From positions 62,001 to 126,000 of the forward strand of contig CANMPD010000008.1 of NCBI GenBank assembly GCA_947499635.1: a stretch of 64,000 nt of DNA, in the 5' to 3' direction. Shown here one piece after another: positions 9,306 to 17,912 of the stretch. Each line of letters opens with the position of its first letter. Within the stretch, counting starts at the first letter, position 1. The notes beneath the pieces are model-generated. The model searched no databases, had not been told where the DNA came from, and was given only the letters and a program-made list of their open reading frames with translations. Origin of the DNA: an uncultured Paracoccaceae bacterium (lineage in GTDB: Bacteria > Pseudomonadota > Alphaproteobacteria > Rhodobacterales > Rhodobacteraceae). Made by a program: the position numbers and the translations under genes.

Positions 9306-9704
9306 ATGGCAAAGAATAAGTTTCATGACGGGCCCGGCCCCTCCCAGCGTCAGCTTCGCGTCGGCGAACTGATCCGTCGCAGTTTATCTGAGGTTCTTGC
9401 ACGCGGAGACGTGCACGATCCCGAATTGAATCGCATGTCGATCACCGTCGGTGAAGTCCGTACTTCGCCGGACCTGAAAATCGCGACCGCCTATGTATTG
9501 CCCCTCGGCGGACAGGGTCAGGAAGACGTTCTCAAATTGCTCAGCCGTAACAAATCCGAGCTGCGGCGTGCCATGGGTAAGAAATTAGGTCTAAAATTCA
9601 CCCCGGATTTACGGTTCCAGCTGGATCAGACGTTTGACCAAATGGACGAGACCCGCCGGATGCTGAACCAAGATTCCGTGCGGCGTGATCTGGACGGCGC
9701 ATGA
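9306..9704 (+). CDS. rbfA: 30S ribosome-binding factor A
   Basis: Cold-shock-associated factor that binds the 30S subunit and assists 16S rRNA maturation. The 132 aa include the KH-type fold segments [33 protein letters not shown] and [19 protein letters not shown]. No convincing Shine-Dalgarno is visible before the ATG, so the message may be nearly leaderless or start close to the codon. Its end overlaps the next gene by ATGA, which suggests coupling. Confidence 0.95.
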   Translation: MAKNKFHDGPGPSQRQLRVGELIRRSLSEVLARGDVHDPELNRMSITVGEVRTSPDLKIATAYVLPLGGQGQEDVLKLLSRNKSELRRAMGKKLGLKFTPDLRFQLDQTFDQMDETRRMLNQDSVRRDLDGA

Positions 9705-10516
9705 AACCCTTGCTGTCGTGTCCTAACCTGCCCTGCAACTTTGGCACTCTTGGACAGATCTGCCTTCGTGTGGCCGGTTTACTTCTGGTCAGTCTGATTC
9801 TAACCAGCACGTCAGCCCCTCTATCGGCACTGGAGTGCCGCGACGACAATTTTGATGGCGCGGTCTATACTCTGTGTGAAGTGGATGCTCGCACGGACAA
9901 ACTGCAGCTGTTTTTACGCGATAACCAAGGCGAGGTTCTTGGCAGTTTCAGCGCGATTAATAGCGCGCTTTCCGAGACCGCACAGCGGCTGTCCTTTGCT
10001 TCAAATGCGGGCATGTATCACAATGATCGCGCACCTGTGGGATTGTATATCCAAGACGGCGCACAGGAAATGCATCTGGTCACAAGCCCCGGCCCTGGCA
10101 ATTTCGGACTGTTGCCAAACGGTGTCTTCTGCCTGCGCGACGAACGCGCGGATGTGTTTGAGACCTTAACTTTCGAAACGTCGGGTACGCAATGCACCAG
10201 CGCCACCCAATCCGGCCCAATGCTGGTGATCAACGGCAACTTGCACCCGCGCTTTTTACGCGAATCAGATTCGCGTCACATCCGAAATGGCGTAGGCACC
10301 AGCGCTGACGGCCAAAAGATAGTCTTTGCCATTTCGCGGCAACGGGTAAATTTCCACAGTTTTGGCCGATTATTCCGCGACCACCTTAATCTCCCCAATG
10401 CCTTGTATTTCGACGGCAATATCTCGCGATTTCACACGCCATCGCTGGGACGCTCGGATCCGGGTTTCTCGATGGGGCCTGTGATTGGCGTCGTTGAGAG
10501 TATCGACACCCCCTAG
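9701..10516 (+). CDS. phosphodiester glycosidase (NAGPA/DUF2233) family secreted protein
   Basis: Exported protein of 271 aa. A hydrophobic signal lies at about 20-45 ([20 protein letters not shown], then LECRDD). The mature part carries the DUF2233 pattern: [19 protein letters not shown], the [12 protein letters not shown] stretch, [23 protein letters not shown] and [14 protein letters not shown]. The family includes mammalian uncovering enzyme and bacterial phosphodiester glycosidases that remove GlcNAc from phosphodiesters. The bacterial substrate is not predictable here. The ATG overlaps the rbfA stop (ATGA). Confidence 0.85.
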   Translation: MKPLLSCPNLPCNFGTLGQICLRVAGLLLVSLILTSTSAPLSALECRDDNFDGAVYTLCEVDARTDKLQLFLRDNQGEVLGSFSAINSALSETAQRLSFASNAGMYHNDRAPVGLYIQDGAQEMHLVTSPGPGNFGLLPNGVFCLRDERADVFETLTFETSGTQCTSATQSGPMLVINGNLHPRFLRESDSRHIRNGVGTSADGQKIVFAISRQRVNFHSFGRLFRDHLNLPNALYFDGNISRFHTPSLGRSDPGFSMGPVIGVVESIDTP

Positions 10517-10589
10517 GTGCTTCCGGAATTGACAGACCGCCGCACACGGGCTAGACCGCCGCCTCTTTCTGACATCATTGGGGACGACG

Positions 10590-11504
10590 ATGGGACGCAA
10601 ACGCAAGGGCCGCGATATTTCTGGCTGGTTGATCGTGGACAAGCCTGCCGGGCTAAGCTCAACTGCAGTGGTCAACAAAGTACGCTGGGCATTTGACGCC
10701 AAAAAAGCGGGCCACGCAGGCACTCTGGATCCCGAAGCCACTGGCGTTTTGGCCATCGCTCTGGGCGAAGCCACCAAGACCGTTCCCTATATCACCGACG
10801 CCATGAAGGCCTATGTCTTTACCGTCACGCTTGGTGCGGCAACCAACACCGATGATACGGAAGGCGAGGTCATCAAGACATCCGAATCCCGCCCCTCGGA
10901 CGCAGAAATAAAAGAGGCTTTGTTGGGCTTTATCGGCGATATAAAACAGGTCCCGCCCAAATTTTCTGCAGTAAAAATCGACGGTGAGCGCGCTTATAAG
11001 CTAGCCCGCGACGGTGAAGATATCGAACTTGCGGCTCGGCCTCTTTGGGTCGAAGAACTGGTAATGCTGGACCGCCCTGATGCCGATCATGTGGTGTTAG
11101 AGATGACCTGTGGCAAAGGCGGTTATGTCCGCTCTATCGCACGGGATCTGGGCGAAAAGCTGGGTTGTTTTGGCCACGTTGACCACCTGCGTCGTATCTG
11201 GTCTGGCCCGTTTGACGTTGAAGACGGCGTGACGTTGGAACAATTGGATGCCTTGGCGAAATCCCCCGAGATTGACCAATACCTCCGCCCCCTTGAGGAA
11301 GGTTTGGCCGATCTGCCCAAGCTCAACTGTACACCCGAAGGCGCAACTCGCATGCGCAATGGCAATCCCGGTATGGTGATTGCGACCGATGTGGAATACG
11401 GCGACGAAGCCTGGGCCGCACTAGAGGGCAAGGCGGTTGCCGTCGGTGTTTACAAATCCGGCGAATTGCACCCCTCGCGCGTATTTGTCGAACCCCAAGG
11501 ATAA
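10590..11504 (+). CDS. truB: tRNA pseudouridine(55) synthase
   Basis: Makes pseudouridine 55 in the T-loop of tRNAs. The 304 aa include the family start [20 protein letters not shown] and the catalytic block [20 protein letters not shown] with the nucleophilic Asp. Further conserved parts are [18 protein letters not shown] and [20 protein letters not shown] four codons upstream (10578) is possible, but the ATG at 10590 follows GGGGA and gives the standard N-terminus [13 protein letters not shown]. Together with rbfA and rpsO nearby it forms a translation neighbourhood, here interrupted by DUF2233, DUF1643 and RTX genes. Confidence 0.96.
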   Translation: MGRKRKGRDISGWLIVDKPAGLSSTAVVNKVRWAFDAKKAGHAGTLDPEATGVLAIALGEATKTVPYITDAMKAYVFTVTLGAATNTDDTEGEVIKTSESRPSDAEIKEALLGFIGDIKQVPPKFSAVKIDGERAYKLARDGEDIELAARPLWVEELVMLDRPDADHVVLEMTCGKGGYVRSIARDLGEKLGCFGHVDHLRRIWSGPFDVEDGVTLEQLDALAKSPEIDQYLRPLEEGLADLPKLNCTPEGATRMRNGNPGMVIATDVEYGDEAWAALEGKAVAVGVYKSGELHPSRVFVEPQG

Positions 11505-11686
11505 TTTCGGATCACGACAACCGGCACATTCAACCTCTCCTAGGCGACGTCATCCCCGTCTAAGACGTTGTCAGAGATGACCTGCCCTATCTATCGGCAC
11601 GCGCTGTGTTGATCACCTGCCAGTGGGTCTGTTCCGTTCGCCCTGTTTACGTTGGCCCTGTTTAAAACATCTGCTAGGCACGCCGA

Positions 11687-12190
11687 ATGATCACACGTCA
11701 CCATACCAAAGGCGACGCTCGCTCGTGGGCGGGCTATTCCGATTGCGAAACCTATCGCTATAGCCTGACACGTGTCTGGCATGATGCGGGGCCTTTCGTG
11801 ATGTTCGTCATGTTAAACCCATCCAAAGCAACCGAAGTGGACAATGATCCCACAATAGAGCGCTGCGAACGCCGCGCGCGTACCTTGGGGTTTGGTGGAT
11901 TTCGTGCCACCAATATCTTTGCCTATCGCGCCACAGATCCCCGCGACATGCGGGCAGCAGAAGATCCCGAAGGTCCTGATAATATGTCTGTTTTACGTGA
12001 CGGCATGAATTGGGCCGATCAGGTGATCTGCGCTTGGGGCACTCATGGAGCTTTTCGTAACCAAGGCCCATTGGTCGAAGCTAAGTTACGCGATTGTAAC
12101 AAACCGCTTTATCATCTGGGCCTCAGCAAAGAAGGCCATCCCAAGCACCCGCTTTATATCGCATATGCACAACAACCGATTCCATGGTAG
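11687..12190 (+). CDS. DUF1643 domain protein
   Basis: Cytosolic protein of 167 aa recognised as DUF1643 from MFVMLNPSKATEVDNDPTIERC, GFRATNIFAYRATDPRDM and the later CAWGTHGAFRNQ segment. No membrane segment or signal is visible. The biochemical function of the family is not established. It stands alone between truB and the RTX-repeat gene. A ten-base direct repeat GCCCTGTTTA occurs twice upstream (11640-11649 and 11655-11664). Confidence 0.82.
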   Translation: MITRHHTKGDARSWAGYSDCETYRYSLTRVWHDAGPFVMFVMLNPSKATEVDNDPTIERCERRARTLGFGGFRATNIFAYRATDPRDMRAAEDPEGPDNMSVLRDGMNWADQVICAWGTHGAFRNQGPLVEAKLRDCNKPLYHLGLSKEGHPKHPLYIAYAQQPIPW

Positions 12191-12217
12191 CATTGTCTCC
12201 ATTTAGGAAACATTTAC

Positions 12218-12236
12218 ATATGTTCTCTATATGTTC
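12218..12236. promoter_or_regulatory. direct repeat ATATGTTC upstream of the RTX-repeat gene
   Basis: ATATGTTC occurs at 12218-12225 and 12229-12236, spaced by 11 bases, that is about one helical turn, and ends 23 bases before the ATG at 12260. Such spacing fits a regulator that binds as a tandem dimer. No regulator can be named. Confidence 0.35.
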
Positions 12237-12259
12237 CATCATGATGTTGGAGACTGTTT

Positions 12260-13294
12260 ATGATTTGGTTTGTGAGTATATTTGGAGCGCTTGCGGCAGG
12301 CAGCTTGTTGCTATCTGACGACGACGCAGAAGACAGCGATGCAGAGACAGGCCAGCAAGACGCCGATAACACCGCGACAAATACAGAGCAGACAACGCTT
12401 GATACCTTTTTAGAGACATCAGAGGCCGACACGACGACAACTGTCGACCCTCCTCCACTCACAAGCCCCTCAAGCAGTGATGAGGCCGATTTTATCTCTG
12501 GCAGCCAAGACCCTGACGAAATTCATGGCCAAGACGGCCATGATCAAATCAATGGCTACGACGGCGCCGATACCCTGTTTGGTGACACTGGGAACGACCA
12601 GCTGTTTGGTGGCGCTGCGGCTGATACACTCTCCGGCGGCGACGGTGACGATACCCTGCACGGAGAAGATGAGGCTGATCTTCTGATGGGCGACCTGGGT
12701 GATGACGTCCTGTTTGGCCATTTTGGCGATGATACCCTGTCTGGTGGCGCAGGTACGGATTCCCTCCAAGGTGGTCAGGGCAATGACAGTCTGGACGGCG
12801 GCGCAGATTCAGATTCGATTCACGGCTATGACGGCGATGACACTGTCGTCGGAGGATCAGGTCACGATGCGTTATTTGGGGGTGTTGGAAATGATACGGT
12901 CAGCGGAGCTGACGATACAGTCGGCGATTACGTCAATGGCGGCACAGGGGATGATGCATTATTTGCCGGATTGAACGACACGCTCACCGGTGGTCAAGGC
13001 GCAGACCAGTTTCTGGTCGGGGACTGGATACAAGGGGGTACGGTTGACCTCGTTGATTTCACACCAGACGAAGATCGTTTGGTCCTCGTTTATGATATCG
13101 CAACCGGCGCGCCGGAGCTTTCTCTTGAAACGCACACTCAAGAGACCGTGGTTTTGTTGGACGGCGTCGAAACAATGCGGATCACTGGTGCTCCCAACTT
13201 ATCATTAGAAGATGTTCAGCTCTTGGGTCTCACCACCCAAGAGTTATCATTGATGCCCGTGATCACAACAACCAGCGTAAATGACACCGGATAA
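12260..13294 (+). CDS. membrane-anchored calcium-binding RTX-repeat protein
   Basis: Protein of 344 aa. Residues 1-18 (MIWFVSIFGALAAGSLLL) form one hydrophobic segment that reads as an anchor or uncleaved signal. It is followed by a strongly acidic Asp/Glu/Thr linker (about 19-78). From about 80 to 240 come tandem nonapeptides of the GGxGxDxLx type (for example LSGGDGDDTLHGED and LSGGAGTDSLQGGQGND), the calcium-binding parallel beta-roll. The C-terminal 100 residues lack repeats. RTX proteins are normally exported by type I systems, yet no type I genes are nearby and the N-terminus is hydrophobic, which is unusual. TTGGAG precedes the ATG. Function unknown; surface or periplasmic calcium-dependent adhesion is a guess. 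Confidence 0.85.
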   Translation: MIWFVSIFGALAAGSLLLSDDDAEDSDAETGQQDADNTATNTEQTTLDTFLETSEADTTTTVDPPPLTSPSSSDEADFISGSQDPDEIHGQDGHDQINGYDGADTLFGDTGNDQLFGGAAADTLSGGDGDDTLHGEDEADLLMGDLGDDVLFGHFGDDTLSGGAGTDSLQGGQGNDSLDGGADSDSIHGYDGDDTVVGGSGHDALFGGVGNDTVSGADDTVGDYVNGGTGDDALFAGLNDTLTGGQGADQFLVGDWIQGGTVDLVDFTPDEDRLVLVYDIATGAPELSLETHTQETVVLLDGVETMRITGAPNLSLEDVQLLGLTTQELSLMPVITTTSVNDTG

Positions 13295-13428
13295 CCTTTG
13301 CTTTTTGTGGATAAATACCGTAACAGCGCGCATCTGGTTATGGAATCATAGCCAGATTACTCCACGGGCCTGTGCTGGACGACATCCCGGCCTGCGCCAT
13401 CCACTTTAACCTTTTAAAGGAGACCCCG

Positions 13429-13698
13429 ATGTCGATTACACCTGAAGAAAAAGCACGCCTGATGAAAGAATTCGCAACGAAAGAAGGCGACACTGGTTCG
13501 CCCGAAGTTCAAATTGCGATCCTGACATCCCGCATCACCACCCTGACCGAGCACTTTAAAACCCACAAAAAAGACAACCACGGTCGCCGTGGCCTTTTGA
13601 AAATGGTTGCTCTGCGTCGTAAGCTTCTGGACTATACCAAAAGCAAAGATGTTGCGCGTTACCAAAGCCTGATCGAGCGCCTCGGCATCCGCCGCTAA
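13429..13698 (+). CDS. rpsO: 30S ribosomal protein S15
   Basis: Primary rRNA-binding protein of the 30S platform. The 89 aa are the standard size and show [32 protein letters not shown] and [12 protein letters not shown]. The open frame extends upstream to 13372, but AAAGGAGA directly before the ATG at 13429 fixes the start. A rho-independent terminator follows at 13737-13762. Confidence 0.98.
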   Translation: MSITPEEKARLMKEFATKEGDTGSPEVQIAILTSRITTLTEHFKTHKKDNHGRRGLLKMVALRRKLLDYTKSKDVARYQSLIERLGIRR

Positions 13699-13736
13699 GC
13701 GTTTCGCAGTCTTACGCCCAACTCTGTGTTGGTCCG

Positions 13737-13762
13737 CCGCGTCCCCTTGGGGCGCGGTTTTT
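13737..13762 (+). terminator. rho-independent terminator of rpsO
   Basis: CCGCGTCCCC and GGGGCGCGG form a GC-rich stem (13737-13746 with 13749-13757, one bulged base) closed by TT, followed by five T (13758-13762). It lies 38 bases after the rpsO stop. Confidence 0.88.
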
Positions 13763-13914
13763 GCTTGTTCGATACCGGTTTGAACATCCCTTATGTACTT
13801 AAGCAGACAATCAGCTATCCACCTGAATCTACAGTCTTTTGATCATAGGCACCGCAAAATAGCTTATCGCTTAGTCACACACAGTCTGCGGATATACTTA
13901 AGACCTTGATCGCA

Positions 13915-14970
13915 TCATGTCTGCCGCCGTCTCAGCAACCACACAAAAGCCACGCCGCCGATCAGGCCTGTGACAATTCCAATCGGCATATCATCAGGCG
14001 CCATGATGGTGCGTGCGATAACGTCGGCCCAGAGAAGAAAGACAGCCCCGCACAAGGCGCAAATCGGCAAGAGCCGTCGATAATCCCCGCCCACCAATAA
14101 GCGCACAATATGTGGGACCATAAGGCCGACGAAACCGATAATCCCAGAAAATGCGACCATCACACCTGTGATAAGAGCCCCTATGACAAAAATCGTTAGC
14201 CGGAACCGCGCGACAGGTATGCCAAGGGTCGTCGCGGTCTCATCGCCGATGGTCATCGCATTCAAAATATCTGATTTAAGCCAAAGATACGTGCCGCAAC
14301 TGACGAGAATGACGGCTGGGTAAACCAGTTGATCCCATTGCGCCAATCCAAGTCCCCCCAACATCCAAAACACGACAGTATGCGTGGCCCGCGGGTCGCC
14401 GAGGAAAATCATAACATTCGCCGCTGACATTACGATGAATGACACAGCAACACCTGCCAACACCAACCGATCGGCACTGGTTGCAGAGGCAAACTGCGAT
14501 ACGGCGAGCACGATAAGTGTTGCCCCAAGTGATCCTAAAAATGCCATCAGCGGCACGGTAAGCAGCCCGAGAAACAGCCCTGTGTGCAACAAAGCCAAAA
14601 TAGCGCCAAACGCAGCCCCCGCAGAAATGCCCAGAAGATGGGGATCCGCCAAATGATTGCGTGTTACGGCCTGCAGGCTGGCACCAACCATAGCGAGCCC
14701 TGCCCCAACAAGACAGGCAAGGATGGCCCTGGGCACGCGAATATTCCAAACGATGGCTTCGCGCCCCTTAGACCAATCTGGCGTGATCGTGTCTGGGGCA
14801 ACCTTGTTCATCAAGATGCCCCAGACCGTTTCAAGGGGAACGCCAATGGCCCCGACACTGATGGCAACCGACAGGGATCCTATGAGGATCGCAATGCCGA
14901 TAATCCCAATACCTGATACGCTCGTGGAATTTCGGATGCGCATTGCCGCGGCCTGCAGTGTCGTCTTCAT
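13915..14970 (-). CDS. FecCD/BtuC-type ABC transporter permease
   Basis: Inner-membrane permease of 351 aa for a type II (BtuCD-like) importer. About ten hydrophobic segments are visible. Family marks are VWNIRVPRAILACLVGAGLA near residue 70, DPHLLGISAGAAFGA near 130, and SGIIGFVGLMVPHIVRLLVGGDYRRL near 290 with the coupling-helix region. It starts six bases after the substrate-binding protein gene and closes a three-gene unit (ATPase, binding protein, permease). Substrates of the family are iron-siderophores, haem, cobalamin and other metal chelates; the particular one is not decided by the sequence. Confidence 0.92.
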   Translation of the reverse strand: MKTTLQAAAMRIRNSTSVSGIGIIGIAILIGSLSVAISVGAIGVPLETVWGILMNKVAPDTITPDWSKGREAIVWNIRVPRAILACLVGAGLAMVGASLQAVTRNHLADPHLLGISAGAAFGAILALLHTGLFLGLLTVPLMAFLGSLGATLIVLAVSQFASATSADRLVLAGVAVSFIVMSAANVMIFLGDPRATHTVVFWMLGGLGLAQWDQLVYPAVILVSCGTYLWLKSDILNAMTIGDETATTLGIPVARFRLTIFVIGALITGVMVAFSGIIGFVGLMVPHIVRLLVGGDYRRLLPICALCGAVFLLWADVIARTIMAPDDMPIGIVTGLIGGVAFVWLLRRRQT

Positions 14971-14976
14971 TCTGAA

Positions 14977-15912
14977 TTACTTGTCCCGAAAGGCCGCCGC
15001 GAGGGTTTTCACCGCTTCGATGTTACGTGGCCCGGGTGTAACTTCGACATATTCAAGCACCACAAACCGGTCGTTGCGCACGGCATCCAAATCCGCAAAC
15101 GCAGGATTGGACATCATGAAAGCGCGCTTTTCCTCGGCTGTGACTTCGCCGTAGTTTACAATGACGATAACCTCAGGATCACGTTCGACGACAGCTTCCC
15201 AACCGACAGTGGTCCAGCTTTTGTCAACGTCGTTCATGACATTGGTGCCGCCCGCGGCCTCGATCAACGCATTGGGCATGGCATAACGCCCTGCGGTGAA
15301 CGGCACGTCTTCGCCACTGTCGTAAACAAAGACACGTGGGGCGACCTCTAGTGCTGGCTGGTCTTCTAGGAATGTTGTCAGCTCTGTCTGATAGCCATCG
15401 ATCAGGGTTTCAGCCCGTTCGGACACATCAAAAATTGCGCCTAGGTTGCGCAGATCATTGTACATGTCGTCCATAGACACCGCATCTTTTTCACCTATGT
15501 GGATGCAGCTTTCGGTTAATTCATAGACCTTGATTCCAAAAGGTTCCAATGTCTCTGGCGTCACTTCGCCTCCGACTTTCATACCATAGTTCCACCCCGC
15601 AAAGTAAAAATCGGCATCCGCACCGATCAACACTTCTTTTGAAGGATATTTTGACGACAGTTCAGGCAGTTCTTCGATACCCGCTCTCATCTCTTCGTCG
15701 AGTGTCTTCCAACCTGTAATCCCAGTATAGCCCACCATACGATCAGCAAGCCCCAGCACCAGCATCATTTCGGTAAGGTTCACATCATTGGAAATTGCGG
15801 CCTTTGGCGGCGTGTCAAATGTCACCTGCCGGTTGCAGCTTTGCACCGTAGTTTGCGCCATCGCTGTGCCCGCCAGTAAAACAGCCGGCAGTGTTGTAAG
15901 CATGAGTTTCAT
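14977..15912 (-). CDS. periplasmic metal-chelate/cobalamin-type substrate-binding protein
   Basis: Class III (TroA/BtuF-like, helical backbone) binding protein of 311 aa. A signal peptide ends at AMAQ (about residue 20). Characteristic segments are VTFDTPPKAAISNDVNLTEM, PELSSKYPSKEVLIGADADF, FAGWNYGMKVGG and KSWTTVGWEAVVERDPEVIV. Cys residues occur in SCNRQ and ESCIHIG and may form a disulfide. The gene lies between the ATPase (14 bases) and the permease (6 bases). Ligand unknown: a metal chelate is likely from the transporter family, and a zinc- or iron-responsive site upstream would agree. Confidence 0.85.
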   Translation of the reverse strand: MKLMLTTLPAVLLAGTAMAQTTVQSCNRQVTFDTPPKAAISNDVNLTEMMLVLGLADRMVGYTGITGWKTLDEEMRAGIEELPELSSKYPSKEVLIGADADFYFAGWNYGMKVGGEVTPETLEPFGIKVYELTESCIHIGEKDAVSMDDMYNDLRNLGAIFDVSERAETLIDGYQTELTTFLEDQPALEVAPRVFVYDSGEDVPFTAGRYAMPNALIEAAGGTNVMNDVDKSWTTVGWEAVVERDPEVIVIVNYGEVTAEEKRAFMMSNPAFADLDAVRNDRFVVLEYVEVTPGPRNIEAVKTLAAAFRDK

Positions 15913-15926
15913 AGGTATCGTCCAGT

Positions 15927-16748
15927 TTAATTCGGCAAGGAAAAAGAAAAGTGGCTGGCGCCACTGTGGGGAAGCTGTTCATGTTTTGCGTCGACGCAGA
16001 ACGTGTCTGACACAAGCCTGTCCGTCAAAAGAGTCTGCGGTGGCCCAAAGCCATGTGATTGCCCATCCTTAAGGATCAATACATCATCGCAAATACCAAC
16101 GGCCATGTTGAGGTCGTGCAAGGATACAACAATTGTCAGCCCTAGATTTTGAATTAAGGCCATGACCTCAAGCTGATGACGGACGTCCAAGTGGTTTGTG
16201 GGCTCATCAAGTATCAGAACTTGCGGCTCTTGGGCCAAGGCCCGGGCCACCATGACCCGTTGCCGTTCGCCACCAGATAACGTGCCAAAATCACGCTCTG
16301 CCAAGGCGCGCAAGTTTAAGGTTTCCAACGTCTGATCGACAATCTGTTCATCCGCTGCACGCGATGCAAAGCCGCCCGAGCGGTATGGTGTTCTGCCCAA
16401 TCGAACGATCTCGCGAACGGTTAAACCAAACGCCGATGTCTGTTCTTGCAAAACCGCTGCGACCCGGCGCGCTGCATCACGAGCGGACATGGACCAGATA
16501 TCTTGGCCCTCAACCTGGACCTGCCCTGTGCTAGGCTTTTGAAACCGATAAAGCAGCCGCAACAAAGTGGATTTCCCCGCCCCATTGGGGCCAACCACCC
16601 CTAAGACCCGGCCACTCGTCACAGTGAAACTTACAGGATGCAGCACGGGGTCGCTTGATTTAGCAGGCCTCCAACTGACGTCATTTGCGGTAAGTGCGGC
16701 AGATTTCATAACACGCAACGCTGGCAAGCTTGGGACTGAGTGTCGCAT
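15927..16748 (-). CDS. ABC transporter ATP-binding protein, FepC/BtuD family
   Basis: Cytosolic ATPase of 273 aa energising the FecCD-type importer encoded downstream. Walker A is GPNGAGKST, the Q-loop lies around VLQEQTSAF, the signature is LSGGERQRV, Walker B is VLILDEPTNHLD, and the switch His is in SLHDLNMA. Two starts are possible: ATG at 16748 (MRHSVPSLP) or an internal Met at residue 14 (MKSAALTANDV), which aligns better with family N-termini. It is the first gene of the transport unit, with a near-perfect palindrome 27-43 bases upstream of the first ATG. Confidence 0.92.
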   Translation of the reverse strand: MRHSVPSLPALRVMKSAALTANDVSWRPAKSSDPVLHPVSFTVTSGRVLGVVGPNGAGKSTLLRLLYRFQKPSTGQVQVEGQDIWSMSARDAARRVAAVLQEQTSAFGLTVREIVRLGRTPYRSGGFASRAADEQIVDQTLETLNLRALAERDFGTLSGGERQRVMVARALAQEPQVLILDEPTNHLDVRHQLEVMALIQNLGLTIVVSLHDLNMAVGICDDVLILKDGQSHGFGPPQTLLTDRLVSDTFCVDAKHEQLPHSGASHFSFSLPN

Positions 16749-16774
16749 GAAGGGTCTCCGGCGGGTTGCTTGAT

Positions 16775-16791
16775 GTGTAATATTATAACAC
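16775..16791. promoter_or_regulatory. palindrome resembling a Zur/Fur-family box
   Basis: GTGTAATATTATAACAC is a 17-base palindrome with one mismatched pair (GTGTAATA-T-TATAACAC). On the coding strand of the downstream ABC operon it reads GTGTTATAATATTACAC. The core GTTATAATAT resembles the AT-rich dyads of Zur boxes (GTTATA...TATAAC), and metal-chelate importers are frequent targets of Fur-family repressors. It sits where a repressor would block the promoter of the ATPase gene. Assignment to Zur rather than Fur, Mur or another regulator is inference. Confidence 0.5.
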
Positions 16792-17041
16792 TTCGAGTCG
16801 GGATATACTGAGGAAAAGTATTTAGCAAGAGACCCAACCGATGGAACATCTCTTGTAAGGGGTCATGAAGGTATTCAGTTGCAATGTCACGTGCCCCTTC
16901 GAGTTAGAGAGAAGATACCAGACCAACTGTGAGCCTGTTGCAGCTTGATGTCATTCATTTGCCGACACGTCCTATACAAAGAAGACCCATTATAGCACTC
17001 AAGCGCATTCGCGAATTCCCAAAGCGGGTCTGCTCGCGCGG

Positions 17042-17836
17042 TTACCACGCTAAGAATTCACTCATCAGCGAGAACAATTCCGCTTGTGAAGAAATCGAGC
17101 ACCTGCGGTAGAGCTGTTTGCGAAAAACCTTTACCGTTTGTGGACTGATCCCCAGATGCAGCCCGATGGATATGCTGCTATGCCCCCGTAAAATAAGCAA
17201 AGCAACTTCGCATTGACGTTGGCTGAGGTGGATACCGCGGTGTTCATTGAGTTGTTTCTTCAGATGTGACGTTAGGGGTTCTGGTCTGCGCTTCACCTTC
17301 GATTGAATGTCTTTCCATTGCTGCGCGATCAGACTGCACGCAATTGTGCTTAACTTTTCAGCAATCCTCAGGTCACGGGCAGAAAACATACGACCAGAAC
17401 TGATGTCCCGGCCCAGGCAAACTTGGATTGACACACCCTGCTCCAGAGTTACGTGATAGCAGGCCTCGTCGGTCAATGTCGTCTGCTTAAAATATTGGGC
17501 GTAATATTCATTTCTGTGGAAGTGATCCGGGGCGCAGTCTTTTAGCCGATACAGCCCATTGGGTGCCGCTTTAACATGTAAGTCGTGGAAGGGGTCTAGC
17601 TGATAAATACCTGAAATATAATCAATTTCTAGACGATCATGGACTTGTTTCACACTGGATTGGCTGAACAAAATATCAGGCTGACCCGTTTGTGAAAATG
17701 CCACAACAGTACAGTTATCAATCTCAAAGCAATGCCTCAGCCACCTGTACAGTCTGGCCGGAAAATCATCCGTTCCTAAAGCAGCAATAGCGCGCGCTAA
17801 ATCTGCCTCGGTGGAGTTCGGTAAATGCAACGTCAT
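17042..17836 (-). CDS. LuxR-family transcriptional regulator
   Basis: DNA-binding regulator of 264 aa. The C-terminal 62 residues form a GerE/LuxR helix-turn-helix: LSQRQCEVALLILRGHSSIS, then IGLHLGISPQTVKVFRKQLY. The N-terminal 190 residues are a sensor-like domain. They include the strings CTVVAFSQTGQPDILFSQ and YQLDPFHDL but do not show the canonical acyl-homoserine-lactone binding residues clearly. No luxI is nearby, so it is an orphan (solo) type. It is divergent from the amine-transport operon, and its ATG falls inside the first of four ATACCCC heptamers, which suggests autoregulation as well as control of the operon. Confidence 0.88.
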   Translation of the reverse strand: MTLHLPNSTEADLARAIAALGTDDFPARLYRWLRHCFEIDNCTVVAFSQTGQPDILFSQSSVKQVHDRLEIDYISGIYQLDPFHDLHVKAAPNGLYRLKDCAPDHFHRNEYYAQYFKQTTLTDEACYHVTLEQGVSIQVCLGRDISSGRMFSARDLRIAEKLSTIACSLIAQQWKDIQSKVKRRPEPLTSHLKKQLNEHRGIHLSQRQCEVALLILRGHSSISIGLHLGISPQTVKVFRKQLYRRCSISSQAELFSLMSEFLAW

Positions 17837-17903
17837 ACCCCTTTAGGGGTATATACCCCTGAAATCTCATTTCTCTTAAGTATCTGCACGAATACAGGGG
17901 TAT
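17835..17903. promoter_or_regulatory. four-copy ATACCCC operator array in the divergent LuxR / amine-operon promoter
   Basis: The heptamer ATACCCC occurs at 17835-17841 (+), 17846-17852 (-), 17853-17859 (+) and 17897-17903 (-). The first two form the dyad ATACCCC-TTTA-GGGGTAT, the second and third the perfect palindrome GGGGTATATACCCC, and the last lies just before the first gene of the operon. The array fills most of the 76-base gap between the two start codons and spans the start codon of the regulator gene. This fits cooperative binding by the adjacent LuxR-type regulator. Confidence 0.7.
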
Positions 17904-17912
17904 GGGACAAGC

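Noticed and set aside
12480-12960. Repeat array that could be CRISPR-like
   Set aside because: The periodicity is the 27-base codon repeat of RTX nonapeptides inside a coding frame and has no spacers.
17042-17836. Quorum-sensing LuxR receptor
   Set aside because: No luxI-like synthase is nearby and the key lactone-binding residues are not evident, so only the LuxR-type helix-turn-helix is claimed.
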